Assembly: GCA_024628785.1 (NCBI GenBank)
Contig: CP102405.1
Span: 248,001-312,000 of the forward strand
Source: Fusobacteria bacterium ZRK30
GTDB lineage: Bacteria; Fusobacteriota; Fusobacteriia; Fusobacteriales; Fusobacteriaceae
Reading direction: 5' to 3'
DNA length: 64,000 bases
A program made the translations under genes and the position numbers. The notes beneath the pieces are model-generated. The model did no database searches. It was given only the letters and a program-made list of their open reading frames with translations, and was not told where the DNA came from. How positions within the stretch are numbered: the stretch's first letter is position 1; every line of letters begins with the position of its first letter. Of this stretch, positions 8,605-17,667 are shown one piece after another.

Positions 8605-9855
8605 ATGCAAGTATCAGCATTTGGAGCAGTCTTAGGATTGGTCATCGCAATATTTTTAATTATCAAAAAAAATCAACCGGCATACTCACTTATTATCGGA
8701 GCACTGATTGGTGGTCTGGCTGGCGGAGCAAGCTTACCGGAAACAGTGTCACTTATGGTAGATGGAGCCAAGGGAATTACACCAGCAGTATTAAGGATCT
8801 TAACAGCCGGAGTTTTAGCCGGTGTATTGATTGAGTCAGGAGCTGCAGGAAAGATTGCAGAAACTATTATCAAAAAATTAGGTGAAAAGAGAGCTCTTTT
8901 AGCCCTTGCCTTGGCAACACTTATCCTTACTTCTGTAGGAGTATTTGTAGATGTAGCAGTTATCACCGTTTCCCCTATAGCTCTTGCTATTGCCAAGAGG
9001 TTGAATTTATCTAAGATGGCTATCTTGCTGGCTATGATTGGTGGCGGAAAATCAGGAAATATTATATCTCCTAACCCCAATACCATAGCAGCAGCAGAAA
9101 ATTTCCACGTGGAATTATCATCACTGATGGGAGCTAACATAATTCCAGCTCTCTTTGGACTCGTTGCCACAGTACTAATAGCTAAGACTCTGATCAGCAA
9201 GGGTGGAATGGTCTCTGAATCCGATGAACATGAGATTGAAAAAGAGCTCCCTAGATTTTTACCTGCTATCCTGGGGCCAATAATTACAATTGGATTACTG
9301 GCTCTCAGACCTATTGCCGGGATCTCTGTAGACCCGCTTATAGCTCTTCCTGCAGGAGGAATTATTGGTTGTGCTGCTATGGGTAAATTACCCCACTTAA
9401 AAACTTATATGTCCTATGGATTATCTAAGATGACTGGAGTTGCTATCATATTAATGGGAACAGGTACAATTGCAGGTATTATCTCTAACTCTACTTTAAA
9501 AGATGTGGTTTTAAACGCTTTAAATAGTATGGGATTACCCGAATTTTTATTAGCTCCCATAGCAGGAAGTTTAATGTCTGCCGCTACCGCTTCTACTACA
9601 GCTGGTACAGCCGTGGCTTCAGCTACATTTGCTACTACTATTATGGCCGCCGGGATCAATGGTCTTTATGGAGCAGCTATGCTTCATGCCGGTGCAACAG
9701 TGTTAGATCACCTTCCTCATGGATCTTTCTTCCATGCTACAGCAGGATGTACTTCTACCAGATTCAGCGACAGACTAAAATTAATTCCATATGAATCAGC
9801 AGTAGGATTTGTACTAGCTGCAACTTCTACAATTATCTATGGAATTATCTTATAA
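8605..9855 (+). CDS. GntP-family permease, probable glycerate transporter
   Basis: 416 residues, mostly membrane helices (about 12), of the gluconate permease (GntP) family of proton symporters for sugar acids. Recognisable parts are the long GGLAGG and GVFVDVAVITVSPIALAIAKR stretches and GGGKSGNIISPNPNT. The substrate is inferred from its position in an operon with glycerate kinase; gluconate or another hydroxy acid remains possible. GGGAGGAAAAAAT precedes the ATG. A strong terminator follows, ending the two-gene operon controlled by the promoter at 7339. Confidence 0.9.
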   Translation: MQVSAFGAVLGLVIAIFLIIKKNQPAYSLIIGALIGGLAGGASLPETVSLMVDGAKGITPAVLRILTAGVLAGVLIESGAAGKIAETIIKKLGEKRALLALALATLILTSVGVFVDVAVITVSPIALAIAKRLNLSKMAILLAMIGGGKSGNIISPNPNTIAAAENFHVELSSLMGANIIPALFGLVATVLIAKTLISKGGMVSESDEHEIEKELPRFLPAILGPIITIGLLALRPIAGISVDPLIALPAGGIIGCAAMGKLPHLKTYMSYGLSKMTGVAIILMGTGTIAGIISNSTLKDVVLNALNSMGLPEFLLAPIAGSLMSAATASTTAGTAVASATFATTIMAAGINGLYGAAMLHAGATVLDHLPHGSFFHATAGCTSTRFSDRLKLIPYESAVGFVLAATSTIIYGIIL

Positions 9856-9880
9856 TTTATAGGAATATTTTTTAAAATAA

Positions 9881-9922
9881 AAAAAGTAGTTTTTCCATTA
9901 AAAATGGCTAAACTACTTTTTT
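9881..9922 (+). terminator. Terminator of glycerate operon
   Basis: A long stem with AAAAAGTAGTTT pairing to AAACTACTTTTT and an inner CCATT/AATGG helix, ending in a T run. Confidence 0.88.
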
Positions 9923-10017
9923 CTACTTTTTTTATTTTTTCTAAGAAAATTCTAACCTAAAAATGTTATGATTATAAATAGATATTAAATTTTAAAAATA
10001 TAACTAGGAGATACTCT

Positions 10018-10383
10018 ATGAACAAAAAAATAATCTTCACTTTCATGCTTTTTACTCTAATTTGTTCTACATCCTATGGATCTTTGGAAAAAATTTCTTT
10101 TACTGATGGTTTAAATACTCTAAATTTAGAGTATACTATTAATATAGGTCCGTCTGAAGCTATCATAGAATTTTATATTCCGACTATTTTAGATTACTAT
10201 CATTGGAATAGATATAATAAATTTAGGTTTGATAAACACGTATTTAATCTTATTCTTAAGTACGCCCTTTATAATACCGATAAAAATATCGATATTATAG
10301 TGAGATCTAAATTTTTTCCGTTAAATAATAAGATCTTATATTCAAAAAAATATAATTTTGAACATCAAAAAAACATTCCATAA
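10018..10383 (+). CDS. Small exported protein, unknown; first gene of two-component operon
   Basis: 121 residues with a clear signal peptide (MNKKIIFTFMLFTLICSTSYG, split between residues about 21 and 22), so the mature protein of about 100 residues acts outside the inner membrane. The mature part is rich in Tyr, Asn and Phe and shows no motif that I recognise. ACTAGGAG precedes the ATG. The stop codon is 13 bases before the histidine kinase start, so the three genes form one transcript. It may be a ligand-binding or accessory part of the sensor, but that rests only on position. Confidence 0.75.
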   Translation: MNKKIIFTFMLFTLICSTSYGSLEKISFTDGLNTLNLEYTINIGPSEAIIEFYIPTILDYYHWNRYNKFRFDKHVFNLILKYALYNTDKNIDIIVRSKFFPLNNKILYSKKYNFEHQKNIP

Positions 10384-10396
10384 GGGAGTACTATCC

Positions 10397-11782
10397 ATGA
10401 AAAAATTTAATTTTTTTAACAAAATCTCCACCAAGATAGCTATGTCTTTTTCCCTTACATTTGTTTTGACTCTATTGATATTAAACCTTATTATCTACGT
10501 CTCTATTTCAACACACATCAATACCTTAGAGCAGTCTCTTGTTATTGCCAGAAAAGAAGTTATCTTAGAAGAAGTCAGTAATATAATCTCTGATTCTACC
10601 GTCTTGGGAGAGAAAGAAATTTCAAATATTATAGACAAAGTAAGTTCCCATAGAGACCAGATATATGTTAATATTAAATTTCCTGAAAAAACTTATCAAA
10701 GTTTTGAAAAGATTACTCTTCCTTATACCATCGATCTCGATCAGGTAGGAGAGTATCACTTTATTAAATTGAAAAAAAATAGATTTTTCTATTTGAATAC
10801 CATGATAAAAGCTCCTTCTGGGGAACCGATATACATACAATTAATCAGTGATCTAAAAGCTTCTGATTCACTTATAGATGCTCTAACATCTACAATGCTT
10901 CTAATTGATTTGGTTGGTTTTATTTTTTCCATCGTTACTGGAGTTATTTTTGCAAAGAAAACTTTAAAACCAATAAATTCAATATCAGATACTGCTGAAT
11001 TAATAAATCTCCATAATTTAAATAAAAGAATTGAAGCTTCTAACCATGATGATGAAATCGGAAGGTTGATAAAAGTTATAAATGATATGATGGAAAGATT
11101 GGAACGCTCTTTTGAAAATCAAACAAAATTTATTTCTGATGCTTCCCACGAGCTGAGAACTCCCCTTTCCATTATAAATGGATATGTGGACCTGCTCAAC
11201 CAATGGGGAATCGATAATAAGGAGCTCACCGAGGAAGCTCTTTCCTCTATTAAGGGGGAGGTTTTCAACATGACCGACCTCATGGAAAAACTTTTATTCA
11301 TTGCAAGGGAAGAAAATACTAGGTATAAATTAAATTTAACAGATGTAGATATTTCTAGCTTACTCAAAAGAGTTTATAAAGAATTTAAAATGATAGATAA
11401 AAAACACTCTTATTCAATCCATAACTTCCCTGAATTTCATGGATTTATAGATGAAAAACTAATTTTACAGGCAGTTCGGGCTATCATGGAGAATTCTATA
11501 AAATATACACCAAAAAATAAAAAGATAACTATTTCTTGTGAAATAGGGAAAAGTCATTTTAAAATCAAAGTTTCAGATGAAGGGATTGGAATTCCTAAAA
11601 AACATATTCCAAAGTTGTTTAACAGATTTTACAGAGTAGATGAAGCAAGGACAAAAAATACCGGTGGAAATGGCTTGGGACTTTCTATCGTAAAAAGTAT
11701 CGTAGATATGCATAATGGTCATATCTTTATAGAAAGTGAAGTCAATAAGGGGACTACCGTAACTCTTAAACTTCCAATATAA
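10397..11782 (+). CDS. Sensor histidine kinase (HAMP-HisKA-HATPase)
   Basis: 461-residue membrane kinase. Membrane helices lie at about residues 13-35 and 160-185, bounding a periplasmic sensor of about 125 residues; then HAMP (about 187-240), the phospho-acceptor His251 in SHELRTP, and the ATPase with N box ENSIKYTP, G1 DEGIGIPKK, F box FNRFYRVDEA and G2 GNGLGLSIV. All catalytic residues are present. The ATG at 10397 with AAGGGAG upstream is preferred to the in-frame ATG at 10358, which overlaps the previous gene. The response regulator starts 31 bases downstream. The stimulus is unknown. Confidence 0.93.
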   Translation: MKKFNFFNKISTKIAMSFSLTFVLTLLILNLIIYVSISTHINTLEQSLVIARKEVILEEVSNIISDSTVLGEKEISNIIDKVSSHRDQIYVNIKFPEKTYQSFEKITLPYTIDLDQVGEYHFIKLKKNRFFYLNTMIKAPSGEPIYIQLISDLKASDSLIDALTSTMLLIDLVGFIFSIVTGVIFAKKTLKPINSISDTAELINLHNLNKRIEASNHDDEIGRLIKVINDMMERLERSFENQTKFISDASHELRTPLSIINGYVDLLNQWGIDNKELTEEALSSIKGEVFNMTDLMEKLLFIAREENTRYKLNLTDVDISSLLKRVYKEFKMIDKKHSYSIHNFPEFHGFIDEKLILQAVRAIMENSIKYTPKNKKITISCEIGKSHFKIKVSDEGIGIPKKHIPKLFNRFYRVDEARTKNTGGNGLGLSIVKSIVDMHNGHIFIESEVNKGTTVTLKLPI

Positions 11783-11813
11783 TAAGGTTACAAACAATAA
11801 TAAGGGGGAATTT

Positions 11814-12482
11814 ATGTATAATATTTTAATCGTAGAAGACGAGACTAAGATAGCTCGTTTAATGGAATTACACTTAACATATGAAGGCTATAAGGTAGAC
11901 GTAGCCTATGATGGATTTGAAGCTTTAAATAAAATCAGAGAAAAAACATATGATGTAGTTATTCTAGACTGGATGCTTCCTAAGGTCGAAGGACCTAAGG
12001 TATGCCAAGAGATCAAAAAATTCTACCCTGAGACTATAGTTATCATGGTTACAGCTAAAGATGACATTACTGATAAGATTACCGGTTTTGAGTTCGGTGC
12101 TGATGATTACCTGACTAAGCCATTTGAATCTTTGGAATTATCTGCCAGAATCAAAGCACATCTTAGAAAGATTCATCGTCAGGATACTACTAATCAAATG
12201 ACTGTTAAAGACCTTACTTTAGATCTTTCCAGATTCGTAGCTATCAGAGGTGAAAAGGATATCAAATTGTCTAAAACAGAATTTGAGCTCTTGAAATTCT
12301 TAATTGAAAATAAAGGCATAGTTTTAACTAGAAATAAGATCTTAGTAAATGTTTGGGGATATGACGGAAGCGACAGTATCTTAGATGTATACATTAAATA
12401 TTTAAGAGATAAGATAGATAAGGAGTTCCCTGTAAAGTTGATAAAAACTATCAGAGGAATAGGGTTTACAATAGAAAAATAA
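11814..12482 (+). CDS. OmpR/PhoB-family response regulator
   Basis: 222 residues: receiver domain (1-120) with acidic pocket E9/D10 region, phospho-acceptor Asp52 in VVILDWMLP, the Lys of YLTKPFE, and a C-terminal winged helix (about 128-220; TRNKILVNVWGYDG and IRGIGFTI). It is the partner of the kinase just upstream, transcribed with it and with the small exported protein. AAGGGGGA precedes the ATG. Target genes are not known; no neighbouring transporter suggests one. A bidirectional terminator follows. Confidence 0.94.
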   Translation: MYNILIVEDETKIARLMELHLTYEGYKVDVAYDGFEALNKIREKTYDVVILDWMLPKVEGPKVCQEIKKFYPETIVIMVTAKDDITDKITGFEFGADDYLTKPFESLELSARIKAHLRKIHRQDTTNQMTVKDLTLDLSRFVAIRGEKDIKLSKTEFELLKFLIENKGIVLTRNKILVNVWGYDGSDSILDVYIKYLRDKIDKEFPVKLIKTIRGIGFTIEK

Positions 12483-12500
12483 AAACTTTAAATTATAAAA

Positions 12501-12530
12501 AAAAGACCATTCAATCGAATGGTCTTTTAC
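12501..12530. terminator. Bidirectional terminator between response regulator and frr
   Basis: A 12-bp perfect stem (AAAAGACCATTC) with a 4-nt loop lies between convergent genes ending at 12482 (+) and 12537 (-). Confidence 0.92.
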
Positions 12531-12536
12531 TTTAGT

Positions 12537-13094
12537 TTATACAGTTGTGATCTCTTTTTCTTTCTTCTTGAATAAATCTTCCACTGTTTTAATGTAATCA
12601 TCTGTAAGTTTTTGAACATCAGCTTCAAAAGCTTTTAATTCATCTTGAGTGATATCTCCATCTTTTTCAGCGTTTCTTAATTTGTTGTTGATGTCTTTTC
12701 TTACACCTCTTATTGCTACTTTTCCAGCTTCTGCTTCAGTTTTTGCCATCTTAGCATATTCTTTTCTTCTTTCAGCTGTTAATTCAGGTATAGCTAATCT
12801 AACTACTTTTCCATCATTATTAGGAGTTAGTCCTAAGTTAGCTAAGTTAATAGCCTTTTCAATTGCAGGAATTACAGTCTTATCCCAAGGATCGATAACT
12901 AATAATCTTGCTTCTGGAGCAGATACATTTCCTACTTGATTTAAAGGCATTTCACTTCCATATTGAGATACTTTTACATCAGCTAACATAGCTACATTGG
13001 CTCTACCTGCTCTTATTGTTGAAAATCTATGCTTTGTTGAGTCGATTGCTTTTTCCATTCTTTCTTTAGTTTCTGTTATTAATAATTTTGACAT
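12537..13094 (-). CDS. frr: Ribosome recycling factor
   Basis: 185-residue RRF, which with EF-G splits the post-termination ribosome. Family signatures are FSTIRAGRANVAML near the N terminus, LLVIDPWDKTVIPAIEKAI, and PELTAERRKEYAKMAK. It is the last gene of the rpsB-tsf-pyrH-frr unit, 36 bases after pyrH, a conserved gene order in many bacteria. A GGAGGGAAT ribosome site lies before the ATG. Essential housekeeping gene with usual length. Confidence 0.98.
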   Translation of the reverse strand: MSKLLITETKERMEKAIDSTKHRFSTIRAGRANVAMLADVKVSQYGSEMPLNQVGNVSAPEARLLVIDPWDKTVIPAIEKAINLANLGLTPNNDGKVVRLAIPELTAERRKEYAKMAKTEAEAGKVAIRGVRKDINNKLRNAEKDGDITQDELKAFEADVQKLTDDYIKTVEDLFKKKEKEITTV

Positions 13095-13130
13095 CTTATT
13101 CCCTCCATCAATTAATTTATTCTTTCTCTG

Positions 13131-13844
13131 TTATTTTACTACTGTTGTTCCTATAACCTCTCCAAATACTGCTTTCTTAATATTACCATCCACCAATGAA
13201 TCGAATACTAATATCGGAAGATCATTATCCATACATAATGAAATTGCTGCTGTATCCATCACTTTAAGGCCTTGAGCTATAACGTCTGAATATGTAATTG
13301 TATCATATTTTTTTGCATCTGCATATTTAGCCGGATCTTTGTCGAATATTCCATCTACTTTAGTTCCCTTCATTACGATATCAGCATTTATTTCCATAGC
13401 TCTCAAGGCTGCTGCTGTATCTGTTGTGAAATATGGATTTCCTGTTCCTGCACCAAATATTACTACTCTTCCTTTTTCTAAGTGTCTTTGAGCTTTCCTT
13501 TTGATAAATGGTTCTGCCACTTTAGGTATTTCCAATCCTGTTTGAACTCTTGTTTGAACTCCTAATTTTTCAATTGTATTCTGTAATGCAAGTGCATTGA
13601 TTACTGTAGCTAACATCCCCATATGGTCACCAGTTACTCTGTCGATTCCCTGCTCTTCACCAGACAGGCCTCTAAAGATATTTCCTCCACCAATAACAAC
13701 TCCTACTTCTATTCCTAAATTAGCTAATTCAACTATTTGCTTAGAAAACATATTTATCATGTGAGATGAAATCCCATATTCCTGCTCTCCCATCAAAGCT
13801 TCTCCGCTTAATTTTAAAAGAACTCTTTTATATTTTGGTGTCAT
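13131..13844 (-). CDS. pyrH: Uridylate kinase
   Basis: 237-residue UMP kinase of the amino-acid kinase fold, making UDP from UMP with ATP. Motifs: KLSGEALMG at the N terminus (phosphate-binding Lys), [11 protein letters not shown] (glycine-rich loop), [18 protein letters not shown] (UMP binding) and [18 protein letters not shown] lies six bases before the ATG. It is separated from tsf by an intrinsic terminator, so its expression may be lower than that of rpsB and tsf. Confidence 0.98.
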   Translation of the reverse strand: MTPKYKRVLLKLSGEALMGEQEYGISSHMINMFSKQIVELANLGIEVGVVIGGGNIFRGLSGEEQGIDRVTGDHMGMLATVINALALQNTIEKLGVQTRVQTGLEIPKVAEPFIKRKAQRHLEKGRVVIFGAGTGNPYFTTDTAAALRAMEINADIVMKGTKVDGIFDKDPAKYADAKKYDTITYSDVIAQGLKVMDTAAISLCMDNDLPILVFDSLVDGNIKKAVFGEVIGTTVVK

Positions 13845-13888
13845 ATTTCCTCCTGGATTTTTAAAAGTATTTTTTAGTCTCTATGCCG

Positions 13889-13921
13889 AAAAAAAGGGGC
13901 ATAACAAAAGTTATACCCCTA
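13889..13921 (-). terminator. Terminator/attenuator between tsf and pyrH
   Basis: On the minus strand an 11-bp stem (AGGGGTATAAC against GTTATGCCCC T) with a 4-nt loop is followed by a T7 run, directly after the tsf stop. Read-through would set the lower level of pyrH and frr. Confidence 0.85.
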
Positions 13922-13927
13922 AAAGAA

Positions 13928-14812
13928 TTATGCGTTAAGTTGAGCTGCAACTTCTGCTGCGAAATCTTCTTCTTTCTTTTCAATTCCTTCTCCAACTTTA
14001 AATCTAGAGAATCCTTTTACTGTTATATCTCCTGCAAATTGCTCTACAGTTTCTTTATTTTCTGCTCTTACGTAAACTTGCTTAACTAAACAAGACTCTT
14101 CGTAGAACTTTCTTTCTTTACCTTTTAAGATGTTATCAATGATTTTTTCAGGTTTCCCTTCAGCTAATAATTGAACTCTTGCTATTTCCATCTCTTTCTT
14201 TAAGTCTTCAGTAGTTACTTGCTCTGGACATAAGTATCCAGGGTCCATAGCTGCTACGTGCATAGCAATTCCTTTTGCTTTTTCTACGTTTACTTCAGTA
14301 GCTTCACCAGTCATTTCGATGATAACTCCTAATTTTCCACCCATATGGTTATAAGTAGTTACGAAACCTTCAGTAGTAACAGTCTCTAATCTTCTTAAGT
14401 TCATGTTTTCACCGATCTTAGCGATTAAGTTAGTTAATAAAGTTTCGATTGTTTCTCCATTTATTTCTAATGCTTTTAACTCTTCAACAGTTTTAATACC
14501 ATTTTCTAAAGCTAATTTTACAGCAGTTTTTCCGAATTGAACAAACTCATCATTTTTAGTTACGAAGTCAGTTTCAGAGTTGAATTCTAAAACTACTGCA
14601 GTTTTTGCATCTTCAGATATACCGTCGAAGATCATTCCTTCTGCTGCTACTCTTCCTGCTTTTTTAGCTGCTTTAGCCATTCCTTTTTCTCTTAGGTAAT
14701 CAATTGCTGCTTCCATATTACCTTCTTTTTCTGTTAATGCTTTCTTACAGTCCATCATTCCGGCTGCTGTAATCTCTCTTAATTCTTTTACCATTTTAGC
14801 TGTGATTTTCAT
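13928..14812 (-). CDS. tsf: Translation elongation factor Ts
   Basis: 294-residue guanine nucleotide exchange factor for EF-Tu. Conserved N-terminal [18 protein letters not shown] and the [13 protein letters not shown] block (EF-Tu contact) are clear, as is [18 protein letters not shown] precedes the ATG. It lies 119 bases after rpsB; a 12-bp hairpin with a weak U tract in that gap may modulate read-through. Standard length and gene order. Confidence 0.98.
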   Translation of the reverse strand: MKITAKMVKELREITAAGMMDCKKALTEKEGNMEAAIDYLREKGMAKAAKKAGRVAAEGMIFDGISEDAKTAVVLEFNSETDFVTKNDEFVQFGKTAVKLALENGIKTVEELKALEINGETIETLLTNLIAKIGENMNLRRLETVTTEGFVTTYNHMGGKLGVIIEMTGEATEVNVEKAKGIAMHVAAMDPGYLCPEQVTTEDLKKEMEIARVQLLAEGKPEKIIDNILKGKERKFYEESCLVKQVYVRAENKETVEQFAGDITVKGFSRFKVGEGIEKKEEDFAAEVAAQLNA

Positions 14813-14889
14813 TTGAATCCTCCTAAAATTTATAGTTACAGTCTCAAATCGACTTTTTTATTATTGTATATATACATATTAATACAAGA

Positions 14890-14917
14890 AGAATTGAGTA
14901 CAAAAGTACTCAATTCT
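14890..14917 (-). terminator. Hairpin between rpsB and tsf, weak terminator or processing site
   Basis: A perfect 12-bp stem (AGAATTGAGTAC) with an AAAA/TTTT loop, 15 bases after the rpsB stop. The following minus-strand bases (TCTTGTATT) are only moderately U-rich, so partial termination or mRNA end protection is more likely than full termination. Confidence 0.6.
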
Positions 14918-14931
14918 ATTTTTGTATTTAA

Positions 14932-15645
14932 TTACTTAGTTTCAGCTGGTGCTGCTTCCATACCTTTTCTACCTTCGATGATTGCGTTAGCCATGATAGT
15001 AGACATTAATGTTACTGATCTGATAGCGTCATCATTTGCAGGGATTGGGAATGTGATAGGATCTGGATCAACGTTTGAGTCAACCATTGCGATTACAGGT
15101 ATTCCTAATTTGTTAGCTTCTTCAACAGCTAAGAATTCTTTCTTAACGTCTACTACGAAGATTGCTTTAGGAGCTGCTTTCATATCTTTGATTCCACCTA
15201 AGTTCTTGTCTAATTTTACTAATTCTTTTCTTAACATAGAAGCTTCTTTCTTTGTGTAAGCTGCATCTAAAGTTCCATCTGCATCTAATGCTTCTAATTC
15301 TTTTAATCTAGCGATTCTAGTTTTGATTGTTTGGTAGTTAGTCATCATTCCACCTAACCATCTGTTGTTTACATAGTACATTCCTGCTCTTTCAGCTTGT
15401 ACTTTTACAGCTTCTTGAGCTTGCTTTTTAGTTCCAACGAATAATACGTCTCCACCGTCAGCTGCTACGTCTCTGATTACGTTATATGCAACTTCGATCA
15501 TCTTTAAAGATTTGTGTAAATCTAATACGTGGATTCCGTTTCTTTCTGTGAAGATATATTTCCCCATCTTTGGATTCCATCTCTTAGCTTGATGCCCGAA
15601 ATGTGCTCCTGCTTCTAATAATTGTTTCATAGTTACTACTGCCAT
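14932..15645 (-). CDS. rpsB: 30S ribosomal protein S2
   Basis: 237-residue S2, needed for assembly of S1 into the small subunit. Signatures: [19 protein letters not shown] near the N terminus, [20 protein letters not shown] and the [20 protein letters not shown] block. AAGGAGGAAC precedes the ATG. It heads the tsf-pyrH-frr unit and is preceded by a consensus promoter (15766-15794) and a folded leader (15690-15749) that is a good candidate for feedback control by S2. Confidence 0.98.
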   Translation of the reverse strand: MAVVTMKQLLEAGAHFGHQAKRWNPKMGKYIFTERNGIHVLDLHKSLKMIEVAYNVIRDVAADGGDVLFVGTKKQAQEAVKVQAERAGMYYVNNRWLGGMMTNYQTIKTRIARLKELEALDADGTLDAAYTKKEASMLRKELVKLDKNLGGIKDMKAAPKAIFVVDVKKEFLAVEEANKLGIPVIAMVDSNVDPDPITFPIPANDDAIRSVTLMSTIMANAIIEGRKGMEAAPAETK

Positions 15646-15689
15646 TTTTGTGTTCCTCCTTGAATATTTGTATTTGGTTTTTAAACTTC

Positions 15690-15749
15690 CGTTAAGCTCG
15701 AAACTAGGAGACCAATATAAACTGGCACCTTCCCTAGAAATACCTAACG
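15690..15749 (-). ncRNA. Structured rpsB leader (candidate S2 autoregulatory element)
   Basis: In the transcript an outer 7-bp helix (CGTTAGG at 15743-15749 with CTTAACG at 15690-15696, one G-U pair) encloses an inner 5-bp helix (CTAGG at 15733-15737 with CCTAG at 15704-15708) and an apical region where CCA can pair with TGG. The element ends 45 bases before the rpsB start codon. No U tract follows, so control, if any, is likely at translation or stability. The structure is seen; binding by S2 is inferred from position. Confidence 0.6.
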
Positions 15750-15765
15750 TGTTAAATAGCTACTA

Positions 15766-15794
15766 ATGATATCATTTTTGTAAGAAAAAGTCAA
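15766..15794 (-). promoter_or_regulatory. Promoter of rpsB-tsf-pyrH-frr
   Basis: TTGACT and TATCAT on the minus strand are separated by exactly 17 bases; transcription would start near 15759, giving a leader of about 114 bases. Confidence 0.8.
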
Positions 15795-15900
15795 TCTTTT
15801 TCAATCAACTAAAGTGAGTAAATTATTACCGTTTATCCATTTTTAATTTTATGATGCTTATGATATAATTATTAAAGTAAAAAATTAAAGGAGTTCAATT

Positions 15901-16935
15901 ATGACAACCAATATCAACAGTTTAGAACAAAACAAAAATATTTTCAAATCAGGAGTAACCTATCTTACCAAGGTATTAAATGGTATGGCTTTGGGACTTT
16001 TTTCATCCCTTATAATTGGTCTTATCTTAAAACAAATCGGGGTTTATACAGGGCTTAATTTCCTGTCTCACTATGGGCAGATAGCCCAATGGATGATGGG
16101 TCCCGCTATTGGTGCAGGAGTAGCCTATAGTTTAAAAGTTCACCCTTTGGCCATATTTTCTGCCATTATTTGTGGTGCTTTAGGAGCCGGTACTATCACT
16201 GCTGCTGGCGGGATAACTATAGGGGAACCTGTAGGAGCGTTTATAGCTTCCCTTGTAGGAGCCGAAGTTGGTCGATTGATAAGCGGTAAAACCAAATTTG
16301 ATATCCTCCTAATTCCTTCTTTAACCATTATTTCTGGTGGACTTGCAGCCAGCTTAGTTTCACCTTTTATGGTGGATTTTATGAAAGAAGTCGGGATATT
16401 TATAAATACACTTACCACCCTTCACCCTATTCCTATGGGAATTACTCTTTCAGTGGTAATGGGAATCATCCTAACTCTGCCTATCTCTAGTGCTGCTATC
16501 TCAATTTCTTTGGGATTATCAGGGATTGCAGCTGGTGCTGCTACAGTCGGATGTGCCACTCATATGGTCGGATTTGCAGTTTCCAGCTATAGGGAAAATA
16601 AGGTTGGAGGATTGGTCTCTCAAGGATTAGGAACCTCTATGCTGCAAGTTCCTAATGTTATAAAAAAACCTATTGTTGCTCTACCTGTTGTCCTTACTTC
16701 TGCTATTTTAGGACCCCTAGCAACCACTGTATTTCAAATGAGAAATAATTCAATTGGTGCAGGAATGGGAACTTCCGGATTGGTTGGGCAGATAGGTACC
16801 TTTAAAACCATGGGTACAGATGGAGTCTTAGGAATTTTACTCCTCCACTTTGTTCTTCCAGGAGTTTTAACTTATTTTATAAGTGAATTTATGAGAAAAA
16901 AGAACTGGATTAAATACGGAGATCTGCAGCTTTAA
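15901..16935 (+). CDS. PTS EIIC-like membrane permease (PF13303-type)
   Basis: 344 residues with about ten hydrophobic segments, rich in Gly and Ala. It resembles the stand-alone EIIC-like family related to phosphotransferase sugar permeases. Recognisable blocks: GPAIGAGVAYSLKVHPLAIFS, LHPIPMGITLSVVMG with PISSAAISISLGLSGIAAGAATVGC, and GAGMGTSGLVGQIGTF. No EIIA or EIIB gene is nearby, so transport may not be coupled to phosphorylation; the substrate is unknown. AAAGGAG precedes the ATG and TATAAT at 15864-15869 is a probable -10 box. A bidirectional terminator follows. Confidence 0.8.
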   Translation: MTTNINSLEQNKNIFKSGVTYLTKVLNGMALGLFSSLIIGLILKQIGVYTGLNFLSHYGQIAQWMMGPAIGAGVAYSLKVHPLAIFSAIICGALGAGTITAAGGITIGEPVGAFIASLVGAEVGRLISGKTKFDILLIPSLTIISGGLAASLVSPFMVDFMKEVGIFINTLTTLHPIPMGITLSVVMGIILTLPISSAAISISLGLSGIAAGAATVGCATHMVGFAVSSYRENKVGGLVSQGLGTSMLQVPNVIKKPIVALPVVLTSAILGPLATTVFQMRNNSIGAGMGTSGLVGQIGTFKTMGTDGVLGILLLHFVLPGVLTYFISEFMRKKNWIKYGDLQL

Positions 16936-16942
16936 ATAAATA

Positions 16943-16980
16943 AAAAAGACTTATTCATCATAACGAATAAGTCTTTTTTT
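16943..16980. terminator. Bidirectional terminator after EIIC-like gene
   Basis: A 14-bp stem containing AGACTTATTC with an 8-nt loop; flanking A and T runs give U tracts on both strands. It touches the stop of the minus-strand gene at 16980. Confidence 0.9.
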
Positions 16981-17378
16981 TATATTACATAGTATCTTCT
17001 GGCTATTAATCTATTTTCTTCCTCACTCACGAAAATTAGATTCACTTCATAATCTTTAGATTTCACCTGATTTTTTACTAAATCTATTATCTTTTGGAAA
17101 TATTCATCAAAAAATCCACCTTCAGATTTTAAAATCAACTTATTTATCTCTGCAATATTTTTACCTATAAGTCTCACTACTCCGCTTTTCTCAAATAAAT
17201 TCACCTCAACTTCACAATTTATTGGTTCCCCTCCATTAGGTATTTGAGAATGACTAGCAATAAAAACTTTTTCGATTTCTTTCTCCATAATATTCATCTT
17301 GATTAGAGTAGAGATGTCCATAGAATAAATCGATATTCCTACCATCATCATTAAAATTACCAAATTTATTTTTTTCAT
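16980..17378 (-). CDS. Hypothetical exported protein
   Basis: 132 residues with an N-terminal signal or anchor (about residues 1-19, KKINLVILMMMVGISIYS). The remainder is a small alternating acidic/hydrophobic domain with no motif that I recognise. GGGGGGAGAA precedes the ATG. It is transcribed away from the two-component operon at 17668, with a 289-base region between. Its place beside a sensor kinase resembles the small exported protein at 10018, but they share no clear sequence. Confidence 0.7.
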   Translation of the reverse strand: MKKINLVILMMMVGISIYSMDISTLIKMNIMEKEIEKVFIASHSQIPNGGEPINCEVEVNLFEKSGVVRLIGKNIAEINKLILKSEGGFFDEYFQKIIDLVKNQVKSKDYEVNLIFVSEEENRLIARRYYVI

Positions 17379-17667
17379 TTCTCCCCCCTATGTCCATTTT
17401 TTCTAATTATATATATCCCTTTTATCTTACTCTTGATTATCACATATCTTAAATTAATTCTAATACTTTTCTCGTTTTTTTTCCACTAAAAATAATAACA
17501 CTTTACTCTTAATTCCCTCTTAAAATATATTCATCTTTTATATGAAAATGTAGTATAATAGATATATATAATACCGTTATTTTTTTTAAATGGATACCCT
17601 GAGTTTCTGTTTTTATTAATTTTAAGGGCATTCATAACATTATTTAAATACAAGGAGATGATATACC

